Of a stretch of DNA of 13,487 nucleotides, positions 1 through 6,599 are shown piece by piece. Each line of letters begins with the position of its first letter. Position 1 is the first letter of the stretch. The notes beneath the pieces were generated by a model, which saw nothing but the letters and a program-made list of their open reading frames with translations, was not told the DNA's origin and searched no databases. This stretch comes from Acidobacteriota bacterium (lineage in GTDB: Bacteria > Acidobacteriota > Terriglobia > Bryobacterales > Bryobacteraceae). Position numbers and translations under genes: made by a program. The stretch spans positions 1 through 13,487 of the forward strand of contig JAFDVT010000603.1 in NCBI GenBank assembly GCA_018268875.1, read 5' to 3'.

Positions 1-37
1 CATTACGCAACGGCTGTGCTTCCTAGTACCGATACTA

Positions 38-388
38 TCAGGGCAGCCAGTAACCATCCAAAAGTCCTACGGTGACGGCGATGAGCCCGCCGGCGATGGG
101 AAACGTGGCCAGTCCGGCTGTGAGACGAGTGAACCATCCCCTGTTTCGTAACGCGCGGATGGCCGCGAATTGGGGCAACACAATGCCGCCGAAGAAGGCG
201 GCGTAGCCTGTGTTGCCGTGGCTGCAGAACGGGCAGTGTTTTTCGTGGGGCGGCGCGTGGCGGTTGCAGTGGGCGTCGGCGCCGTTCCAGAGCGACCGGC
301 ATCCGCAGCGGTACACGAGGTCGCAAAAGTTGATGAAGAACACCGAGGTTACGGCGAACGCGGCGAGGTAGATGCCGAGCGACTTCAT
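38..388 (-). CDS. Small Cys/His-rich membrane protein, unknown function
   Basis: A 116-residue protein that I do not recognise as a named family. Hydrophobic stretches at about residues 5-22, 61-80 and 90-110 suggest three membrane segments. The loop between the first two is very rich in potential metal ligands: C22, C28, C30, H40, C41, H44, H48, H51, C52, C55 and H57, including a CGC and an HCPFCSH motif. This could bind a metal or form disulfides, but no CxxCH heme motif is present because the His is one residue too far. The ATG shares one base with the upstream trpE(G) stop (TAATG), so the two are probably co-transcribed and translationally coupled. No clear Shine-Dalgarno sequence precedes it, which fits coupling. 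Conservation of the Cys/His loop in homologues would be the best sign of function. That it is a real gene is fairly sure; its role is unknown. Confidence 0.75.
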   Translation of the reverse strand: MKSLGIYLAAFAVTSVFFINFCDLVYRCGCRSLWNGADAHCNRHAPPHEKHCPFCSHGNTGYAAFFGGIVLPQFAAIRALRNRGWFTRLTAGLATFPIAGGLIAVTVGLLDGYWLP

Positions 389-2559
389 TACTTGGCGACG
401 GCAACGCGGCTACGGCCGTGGATGCGGATCATGTTTTCGATGAGGCGGAGGCCGCAGTTGTCTTCGAGGCTCAGGATCGATTCCGGATGGAACTGGACGG
501 CTTCGAGCGGGAGTTCGCGGTGGCGAATGCCCATGATGATGCCGTCGTCCGATTCAGCGGTGACTTCGAGGACGGACGGCAGGTTTTCGGGGATCGCGTA
601 GAGCGAATGGTAACGGCCGATTTTGAATTGCGAGGGAAGCCCTTCGAAGACTCCGGCATTGCGATGGATGACGGTGGACGGCTTGCCGTGCATCGGATAG
701 TCCAGGATGCCGAGTTCGCCGCCAAAGGCCTCCACCATGCCTTGCAGGCCGAGGCAGACGCCGAAGGTCGGGATGCCTTCCGCAGCGGCGGCGCGTACGA
801 GATCGGGTACGCCGAAATCGGCGGGGCGGCCGGGGCCGGGAGAGACGAGAATGACGTCCGGATTGATGTCGCGTAGCTTCGACAGCGGGAAGGTTCCGGC
901 GCGGTAGGTAACGACCTCGGCGCCGGTCTGGCGGGCGTAGTTCGCCAGGGTGTGGATGAAGCAGTCCTCGTTGTCGACCAGGAGCATGCGGATGCCTGCG
1001 CCCGCTTGGTCGTGGTGCGGCGGCGTGGCGGTTTCGACGCGGGGGGGGCTCGGCGCTTTCAGGGCGCGGAAAAAGCCGGTGGCCTTGAGGCGTGTTTCGA
1101 GTTCCTCGTTTTCGGGGATCGAGTCGTAGAGGAGTGTCGCGCCGACGGGGTATTGCGCGACGCCGTCGCGCAGATGGACGGTACGGATGAGGATGCCGGT
1201 GTTGATGTCCCCGTTCATGGAGATCATGCCGACGGCGCCGCCGTACCAGCCTCGCGCAGTCTTTTCGTTGTCTTCGATGGCTTGGGCGGCCCACTTTTTG
1301 GGAGCTCCGATGATAGTGACCGCCCACATATGCGTGAGGAACGCGTCCAGCGAATCGAACCCATAGGCGAGGGTCCCTTCGACGTGGTCGACGGTGTGGA
1401 AGACGCCGGCGTAGGATTCGATCAGGCGGCGGCCGATCACCTTGACCGAGCCGGGTACGCAGACGCGCGACTTGTCGTTGCGGTCCACGTCGGTGCACAT
1501 GGTGAGTTCGGACTCTTCCTTGGCGGAAGCGAGAAGGTCGCGAATGTTGTCGGCGTCGCGCAAGGGGTCGCCGGTGCGGCGCGTGGTTCCGGCGATGGGG
1601 CAGGTTTCAACGCGTTTGCCTTCGACGCGGACGAACATTTCGGGCGAGGCTCCGATCAACTGTTCGTCGCCCAACTGCAGCATGAATTCGTAGGGACTGG
1701 GGCTGGCGAGTTGAATGCGTTCGAACAGTTCTGACGGGCTTTCCGTGTAGGCGGCGGAGAACGTCTGGCGAAGGACGACCTCGTAATAGTCGCCGCGCTT
1801 CATGCCCTGGCGAACGCGTTCGACGCCCGCCATGTATTCTTCGGGCGTGTGGTCCGACGTGATGTCGCCGGTGGGCTTCGGTTTGGGCTGGCGCAGGTTC
1901 TGGGCTTTACGCGGCAAGCCCGCGGTGGTGAGTTCGCCCTGCGCAAAGTCGATGCGGAAGCATTCGATTTCTTCCTTCTTGCGGTCCATGAAAAAGATTT
2001 CGTCGACCAGGAAGAGGTGCAGATCTTTGACGCCGTTTCTGGGGAGCTTCTTTTCGATGGGGTCGAACTGCAGCAGGAGGTCGTACCCGAAGGCTCCGAC
2101 GAGTGCCAGGCGGCTTTCGGCGGCGCAGGCGAATTCCCGCATGATGGTTCGCAGGACGGTGAACGCGGACGGCTGCTTGCTGCGTTCTTCTTCCGGGAAG
2201 AAGGCGGGCAGAGGCTTCAATTCGGCATGCAGACCACCGTCTTCCGTTACGGTGAACGAGAGCAGGTCTGGATGGTCCTGCAGAAGCGGCGCGAGGAGGC
2301 GGTTGATTACCTTTCCACGTTCGTTCAACGCGGAAAAGCGGATCGACTGGCCGGTGGCGACGATTTCGAGCGGCGGGGCGACGGCGGCGATGTCCCATCG
2401 GGAATAACGCCCCGGATATTCATAGCCCGAGGAGAGATAAATGCCGCGCTGCCGGTCGAGTTTGCGCAATAATGCACGCAATCCTTTTTGATAGGGAACC
2501 TTCGACACGGTGCTCGTGACGGTGATGCCGTGGGGAGTCGTGTACTGTGTGGATCGCAT
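388..2559 (-). CDS. trpE(G): Fused anthranilate synthase, components I and II (TrpE-TrpG)
   Basis: A 723-residue enzyme for the first committed step of tryptophan synthesis: chorismate + glutamine to anthranilate, pyruvate and glutamate, in the cytoplasm. The TrpE N-terminal region (about 1-235) carries LSSGYEYPGRYSRWD at 42-56, the stretch matching the tryptophan feedback region of rhizobial fused enzymes. The chorismate-binding domain (about 238-500) has PIAGTTRRTGDP, ELTMCTDVDRNDKSRVC and WYGGAVGMISMNGD. After a Pro-rich linker the glutamine amidotransferase begins at about 525 (MLLVDNEDCF), with SPGPGRP, nucleophile C602 in GVCLGLQG and H691-E693 in QFHPES. The length matches fused TrpE(G) proteins (about 720-730 residues). 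The open frame continues upstream to 2991, but the ATG at 2559 is chosen because family similarity begins there and the extension lies antisense to the DinB gene. No other trp gene is adjacent. The downstream membrane protein starts at its stop codon. Confidence 0.95.
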   Translation of the reverse strand: MRSTQYTTPHGITVTSTVSKVPYQKGLRALLRKLDRQRGIYLSSGYEYPGRYSRWDIAAVAPPLEIVATGQSIRFSALNERGKVINRLLAPLLQDHPDLLSFTVTEDGGLHAELKPLPAFFPEEERSKQPSAFTVLRTIMREFACAAESRLALVGAFGYDLLLQFDPIEKKLPRNGVKDLHLFLVDEIFFMDRKKEEIECFRIDFAQGELTTAGLPRKAQNLRQPKPKPTGDITSDHTPEEYMAGVERVRQGMKRGDYYEVVLRQTFSAAYTESPSELFERIQLASPSPYEFMLQLGDEQLIGASPEMFVRVEGKRVETCPIAGTTRRTGDPLRDADNIRDLLASAKEESELTMCTDVDRNDKSRVCVPGSVKVIGRRLIESYAGVFHTVDHVEGTLAYGFDSLDAFLTHMWAVTIIGAPKKWAAQAIEDNEKTARGWYGGAVGMISMNGDINTGILIRTVHLRDGVAQYPVGATLLYDSIPENEELETRLKATGFFRALKAPSPPRVETATPPHHDQAGAGIRMLLVDNEDCFIHTLANYARQTGAEVVTYRAGTFPLSKLRDINPDVILVSPGPGRPADFGVPDLVRAAAAEGIPTFGVCLGLQGMVEAFGGELGILDYPMHGKPSTVIHRNAGVFEGLPSQFKIGRYHSLYAIPENLPSVLEVTAESDDGIIMGIRHRELPLEAVQFHPESILSLEDNCGLRLIENMIRIHGRSRVAVAK

Positions 2560-2575
2560 GGCCACTAATGGGGTC

Positions 2576-2626
2576 AAAGTACCATGCGGGGCACCTACCA
2601 CGCTAAGGTGGGGGCATTTGTACTTT
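2576..2626. promoter_or_regulatory. 51-bp nested inverted repeat between trpE(G) and DinB gene
   Basis: In the 86-bp divergent spacer, AAAGTAC (2576-2582) pairs with GTACTTT (2620-2626), ATGC (2584-2587) with GCAT (2614-2617), and CACCT (2592-2596) with AGGTG (2606-2610). The arms are separated only by small internal loops (C against TT; GGGG against GGG) and a 9-nt apical loop, giving 16 base pairs in all. On the trpE(G) strand the structure ends 16 nt before the start codon; on the DinB strand it ends 19 nt before it. It could be a shared operator or a 5' leader hairpin. It is not a terminator of a flanking gene, because both genes point away from it, and there is no T tract of terminator type. 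The arms are seen directly; the regulatory role is inferred. No confident -35/-10 pair was found in the spacer. Confidence 0.6.
2603..2617 (-). other. Micro-ORF Met-Pro-Pro-Pro in the trpE(G) leader
   Basis: On the trpE(G) strand an AGGA element precedes, by 8 nt, an ATG that reads ATG CCC CCA CCT TAG. This would make Met-Pro-Pro-Pro, entirely inside the inverted repeat (stem 5' arm to apical loop). Runs of proline are known to stall ribosomes and to need EF-P, so it could link translation to folding of the hairpin. It has no Trp codons, so it is not a classical trp leader peptide. It may be chance: the ORF is five codons long, and whether transcription starts upstream of it is unknown. Confidence 0.25.
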
Positions 2627-2645
2627 CCTGATATCATGCCCGCAT

Positions 2646-3137
2646 ATGGTGGAACCGGGGGCTCTGGCTTACCAACTGCGCTACAGCGAATGGGCCAGCC
2701 GTAAGTTGGCGGACTTTGCCCGGATCGTTCCGGCCGCGGATCTGACGCGGGAAATGCATAATTCCCACGGCGGAATTTTGAAAACTTTCCAGCATATTTT
2801 CTACGCGGACCGGGTTTGGTATTCGCGTATGGTTCCGCCGGTACAGCCTCGGTTTGAAGACCCGGAGCCGGGTCCCGGGCTGGCCGAATTGGATGCGTTG
2901 TGGTGGGAACTGTTGCATCGTTTTCAGGATTGGGCGGCGGGGCAGGACCCGAACCGCGTGGTGGAATACCGCAACCTGAAGAACGAGCCATTTGCCAAGC
3001 CGGTGTACCAGATTGTGACGCACGTGGTGAACCACGGCACGTATCACCGGGGGCAAATCGCCGCGATGTTGCGGCAGTGCGGCCATGTGCCGCCTTCGAC
3101 GGACTTTATCTACTACGTGGATGGTTTACGTGATTAA
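2646..3137 (+). CDS. DinB superfamily protein (putative metal-dependent hydrolase or thiol transferase)
   Basis: A 163-residue protein of the DinB/YfiT-like four-helix-bundle superfamily, whose members bind a divalent metal through three histidines. The expected triad is visible: H50 in the second helix (KTFQHIFYADRVWY) and H130 and H134 in the typical C-terminal NHGTYHRGQI (HxxxH) motif. The length is normal for the family. Substrate cannot be told from sequence; characterised relatives include bacillithiol- and mycothiol-dependent transferases, and many are uncharacterised. The ATG at 2646 has no obvious Shine-Dalgarno sequence, and the GTG at 2649 is a near-equivalent alternative. Its 3' end overlaps the start of the first S41 peptidase gene, so it probably heads a three-gene operon with the two secreted S41 proteins. 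It is divergent from trpE(G) across the inverted-repeat spacer. Confidence 0.85.
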   Translation: MVEPGALAYQLRYSEWASRKLADFARIVPAADLTREMHNSHGGILKTFQHIFYADRVWYSRMVPPVQPRFEDPEPGPGLAELDALWWELLHRFQDWAAGQDPNRVVEYRNLKNEPFAKPVYQIVTHVVNHGTYHRGQIAAMLRQCGHVPPSTDFIYYVDGLRD

Positions 3138-4854
3138 ACATTTTGCTTGCCTGCTCGCTTTTGCGGCTTTGGCGCAGGCGGAATTGACTGCCGATCAAAA
3201 GGAAGTGCAATTTCGCCAGGTTGCCGGGCTGTACGCCAAAAACTACGCTCCCTATGAATGGAAGCGCGACACGCAGGGGTTCGATCTGCTCGACACGAAG
3301 CCCTGGATCGAACGCGCCCGGGCCACCAAGGACGACCTCGACTTTGCGGATCTGGTGATTGAATACGTCGCCAAGCTGAACGACGGTCACGACGTGGTGA
3401 ACCTGCGATCGGACTACAACGCGTACCTGGGCTTTGACGTGGACCTGTACGACGGCAAGCCGCTGATCGAGTACATCGATCGCACGCTATTGCCTCGGAC
3501 CGTATTCGACTACGACATCGGCGACGAGTTGATTTCGATTGACGGCGTTTCGATTGCCGACCTGACGGCGAAGTATTGGAAATACTCGATCTCCGCGAAC
3601 GACCGTTCGACGGCGCGCTGGGCGGCGTCGCTGTTCACGTATCGCCCGCAGGCGAGCATTCCGCGCGCGCATGAGATCGGCGACACGGCGGAGGTTCGGA
3701 TTCGCAAAGCGTCCTCGGGGCAGGAGTCGATCGTCACGGTGAACTGGGATAAAACGGGTACGCCGATGACGAGCTTTGGGATTGTGCCGGAGACGTTTTC
3801 GGTTCGTCGCGCCGACCCGGCCTCGGCCACGGTGCGGACGCTGGACGGTCCTCCTGGTGCAGCGGATGCCAAGGCGAAGTTCCGGCAGTTGCAGGATCAG
3901 CGCACGCCTCGCGCGGCGCGGGCGCGGCGGCTGACGCTGCAGGGTTTTGGCGCGCGTGCTCCCCGATGGGCCACGCCGGTAGGATTTGTGCAGAGGCTTG
4001 GCCGGTCCTCGATCGACCAGTTTTACAGTGGAACGTACACGTCCGACGGTGTACGGATCGGTTACATTCGCATTCCCAGCTTTGTGCCGTTGTCGTCCAG
4101 CTTTGCGGTGAACCAGTTTGCCACCGAGGTCGCGTACATGCAGGCGAACACGGACGGACTGGTGGTGGACGTCACGCGCAACCCCGGCGGCTACGTCGAT
4201 TACGCCAACAGTTTGCTGCGCGGATTGATGCCCGACCGGTTTCAGGTGATCGGGTTCGAGCTTCGCGCCACGTCCGCCTGGGTGACCGCATTTTCGCAAT
4301 TGCTGAACGAGTCGATCGACTTTGGCGATCCCGAATGGGTGGTGAACTTCTGGAAGTACGAACTGAAGAATGTGCAGACGGCGAACGATCAGATGCGGGG
4401 ACGGACGGGGCCGATCGCGCTCGATACGGGCGAGGATTTTGAACCGTCGCTGGACAGGCCACCGTTAACGAACGCGAATGGCGCCGTGGTGTCGTACCGG
4501 AAACCGATTGTGTTGCTGGTGGATGAGATGACGGCCTCCGGCGGCGACGCGTTTGCCGCCACCTTGCAGGATACGGGACGCGCCACGCTGGTTGGGTACC
4601 GCACGATGGGCCTAGGTGGAACGGTGCAATACTACACGCTCGACGGCTATACAGAGCTCGACCTGAGCATCACGACGGGGCTGATGTCGCGGAACCGGCC
4701 GGGTGCGACGGTGATCGAAAATGTCGGCGTGCAGCCGGACATCGCGAACGATTACATGACGGCCGACAACCTGACGAATCGCGGCAAGACGTACGTCGAT
4801 ACGTTCACCAAGGCGATTGTGGAACGGGTTCGCGCGCAGGGAGGCCAGCAGTGA
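3121..4854 (+). CDS. Secreted S41-family peptidase with PDZ-like domain
   Basis: A 577-residue S41 (C-terminal-processing/tricorn-type) serine peptidase, probably periplasmic. A signal peptide ends near AFAALAQA. An N-terminal helical region carries LNDGHD with H90, the DGH motif of tricorn-like S41 members. A PDZ-like segment (about 110-190) includes DIGDELISIDG. A Pro/Ala/Arg-rich insert lies at about 225-300. The catalytic core has DVTRNPGGY (G356-G357, oxyanion-type loop) and VLLVDEMTASGGDAFA with presumed nucleophile S473; near the end is IENVGVQPD, with the usual Glu. At the place of the CtpA/Prc catalytic Lys (25 residues after the Ser) there is Leu in GLGGTVQ, so a Ser-Lys dyad is unlikely and a Ser/His/Glu arrangement is inferred. 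ATG 3121 overlaps the DinB gene by 17 bp; GTG 3130 gives an equally good signal peptide with an 8-bp overlap. The next gene is a diverged paralogue. Confidence 0.88.
   Translation: MVYVIKHFACLLAFAALAQAELTADQKEVQFRQVAGLYAKNYAPYEWKRDTQGFDLLDTKPWIERARATKDDLDFADLVIEYVAKLNDGHDVVNLRSDYNAYLGFDVDLYDGKPLIEYIDRTLLPRTVFDYDIGDELISIDGVSIADLTAKYWKYSISANDRSTARWAASLFTYRPQASIPRAHEIGDTAEVRIRKASSGQESIVTVNWDKTGTPMTSFGIVPETFSVRRADPASATVRTLDGPPGAADAKAKFRQLQDQRTPRAARARRLTLQGFGARAPRWATPVGFVQRLGRSSIDQFYSGTYTSDGVRIGYIRIPSFVPLSSSFAVNQFATEVAYMQANTDGLVVDVTRNPGGYVDYANSLLRGLMPDRFQVIGFELRATSAWVTAFSQLLNESIDFGDPEWVVNFWKYELKNVQTANDQMRGRTGPIALDTGEDFEPSLDRPPLTNANGAVVSYRKPIVLLVDEMTASGGDAFAATLQDTGRATLVGYRTMGLGGTVQYYTLDGYTELDLSITTGLMSRNRPGATVIENVGVQPDIANDYMTADNLTNRGKTYVDTFTKAIVERVRAQGGQQ
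4838..4854 (+). promoter_or_regulatory. Ribosome binding site and GTGA stop/start overlap between S41 paralogues
   Basis: AGGGAGG at 4838-4844 lies 6 nt before a GTG at 4851. The TGA stop of the first S41 gene sits at 4852-4854, a 4-bp GTGA overlap. The strong Shine-Dalgarno sequence supports the GTG start of the second gene. The arrangement predicts translational coupling, so the two proteins are probably made in matched amounts. Confidence 0.8.
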
Positions 4855-6599
4855 GAAAGACGTTGTTCGCACTCCTTTTGCTCGGCGCGGTGAGCTTTGG
4901 ACAGCAGTTGACCGTTCAGCAGCGCGTCGATGATTTTCAATACCTGGCGAGCGTGGTGAGCCGGAATTCGGCGACGATTGCGTGGAAAAAGCAAGCGTTT
5001 GGGTTCGACGCGCGAGACCTGGGTCCGTGGCTCGAAAAGGTACGCGCGGCCAAGGATGATTTGGAATACTACGACATCCTGATCGACTACACGGCGAGCT
5101 TTCGCGACTACTATACGTACCTGACGCTGCCGAGCGACTACGTCGCGTGGATGTCGTTCACGGCGGACGTCTACGAGGGCAAGGCGATTGTCGAATCGAT
5201 CGATCGCGACATCTTGCCCGAGGCGGATTACAACATCGCTGTGGGCGACGAGATCGTGTCGATTGACGGGAAGGCCGCGAGCGACCTGCTGGAGAAGATC
5301 GGCAAGTATTTTGTCGATAGCAATCCGGAGTCGACGCGTCGCGCGGCGGCGGAGTTGTTGACCTACCGTACGCAGGCGTTTATGCCTCCGGCCGCGCAAG
5401 TGGGTACGACGGCGACCGTGGTGTTGAAGAAGGCCAATGGCACGACGGTGACGTTACAGGTGCCGTGGCAAACGTCCGGCACCGCGATGCGCGTGGGACC
5501 GGTGGTGGACATCGTGACCTCGCGGCGGGCTCCGGGCGCGCCACGTCAGCCACGCGTACCGAATGCGGCGAACGCGATCGAACTGCCTTTGCATGAACGG
5601 TTGCAGGAGGAGATCGACGGGAGCGGGCGGCGCCGAGCCGGCGGGCGTCTGGCAGCGGCGGAGCTGAATCCATCCGCGCAGGTGGAATCGGCGACGCCGG
5701 GCATCGAAAGCGTCGGATCGTTCGAGCCGATTTACGCTTTGCCAGCCGGGTTTGTGCAGCGGCGCGGGACTTCGTTTTCCGACTGGTTCTTCTCCGGAAG
5801 CTTTACGTCGGGCGGAAAGCGCATCGGGCTGATTCGCTTTGCCGAGTGGAGCAGTTCGTCGTCGTTCACCTCGCAACTCGACACCGAGATCGCATGGATG
5901 AACGCGAACACCGACGTGCTGGTGATCGACCAGATGCGCGACGATCTGACGAGCATCTGTGGTTCGGACGCGGCTGCCGCGAGGTTTATCGGCAAGGCGT
6001 ACCGTCAACCGGGGATCCAGTTCCGCGCGACCTGGGCGAACGTGCAGACGTTCCAGGCGACGTTGGACAGCGCGATCGAAGGCGGCGCGTCGGCGGACCA
6101 GGTTGCGTTGTATCAGAACCTGGTGAACGACCTGCGGGACAAATATTACAGCGGCGGAGGCAATGCCGCGCCGTTCCCGTTCTGCGGCACCTCGCTCGAT
6201 CGCAACGCGGTTCGCGCGTCGAACGGCACGATCGTGAACTATGAAAAACCGATCCTGCTGTTGACCGACGAGCTGTCGTCGGACCACTTTGCGGCGACCG
6301 TCAAGGACAATCGCGAGGCGCGGATTCAGCAGTTCGGAATGCCGACCTCGGGACGCTTGGGTGTGAGCATCAATGGTCCTGGCGGGGCGTTCACGGAAAC
6401 GACCGTGCATGTGAAAGACGGCGTTTCGGTTCGCCCGAAAGCGACGGCGCGTCCCGGTTTTCCGGAGACGACGTACATCGAAAACGCGGGTGTGTATCCG
6501 GAAATCGTGAACAACTACATGACGCTCGACAACTTCCGCACGAAGGGCGCGGCGTTTGTCGAGGCGTTTACGAAGGCGGCGGTGGCGTTAGTCCAGTAG
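4851..6599 (+). CDS. Secreted S41 peptidase paralogue, probable pseudoprotease
   Basis: A 582-residue tandem paralogue of the preceding S41 peptidase. It has the same order: signal peptide (cleavage near GAVSFG/QQ), helical N-terminal region, PDZ-like segment with VGDEIVSIDG, a Pro/Ala/Arg-rich insert (about 222-320), a core beginning RIGLIR, and a matching C-terminal tail (GVYPEIVNNYMT against GVQPDIANDYMT). Residues needed for catalysis are missing. The DGH histidine is replaced by Tyr (D86-Y87-Y88). The NPGG oxyanion loop becomes RDDLTSICGSD. The Ser motif TASGGDAFAAT is shortened by three residues to SSDHFAAT (S476, S477, D478). The Glu in IENAGV remains. The frame is intact over 582 codons, so it is not a decayed gene; a structural, inhibitory or substrate-holding role beside its active partner is inferred. 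Start is GTG with a good ribosome binding site. Its last 12 bp overlap the convergent PQQ-propeller gene. Confidence 0.88.
   Translation: MRKTLFALLLLGAVSFGQQLTVQQRVDDFQYLASVVSRNSATIAWKKQAFGFDARDLGPWLEKVRAAKDDLEYYDILIDYTASFRDYYTYLTLPSDYVAWMSFTADVYEGKAIVESIDRDILPEADYNIAVGDEIVSIDGKAASDLLEKIGKYFVDSNPESTRRAAAELLTYRTQAFMPPAAQVGTTATVVLKKANGTTVTLQVPWQTSGTAMRVGPVVDIVTSRRAPGAPRQPRVPNAANAIELPLHERLQEEIDGSGRRRAGGRLAAAELNPSAQVESATPGIESVGSFEPIYALPAGFVQRRGTSFSDWFFSGSFTSGGKRIGLIRFAEWSSSSSFTSQLDTEIAWMNANTDVLVIDQMRDDLTSICGSDAAAARFIGKAYRQPGIQFRATWANVQTFQATLDSAIEGGASADQVALYQNLVNDLRDKYYSGGGNAAPFPFCGTSLDRNAVRASNGTIVNYEKPILLLTDELSSDHFAATVKDNREARIQQFGMPTSGRLGVSINGPGGAFTETTVHVKDGVSVRPKATARPGFPETTYIENAGVYPEIVNNYMTLDNFRTKGAAFVEAFTKAAVALVQ

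Noticed and set aside
24..37. Short inverted repeat TAGTA-CCGA-TACTA just after the small membrane protein gene.
   Set aside because: Only 5 A+T-rich pairs and no T tract on the minus strand; too weak to call a terminator, and the window ends before more context can be seen.
218..235. Possible heme c motif in the small membrane protein (HCPFCSH).
   Set aside because: The spacing is C-x2-C-x-H, not CxxCH, so covalent heme attachment is not supported.
2618..2637. TTGTAC/TATCAT as a -35/-10 promoter pair for the DinB gene.
   Set aside because: The spacer is only 8 bp and the -10 would end 8 bp before the ATG.
2560..2645. Classical trp leader peptide with tandem Trp codons.
   Set aside because: Neither micro-ORF in the leader contains a TGG codon, and no terminator hairpin with a T tract is present.
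2560..2991. Upstream extension of the trpE(G) reading frame by 144 codons.
   Set aside because: The added sequence is Pro/Arg-rich, has no family similarity, is antisense to the DinB gene, and starting at 2559 gives the normal length for fused TrpE(G).
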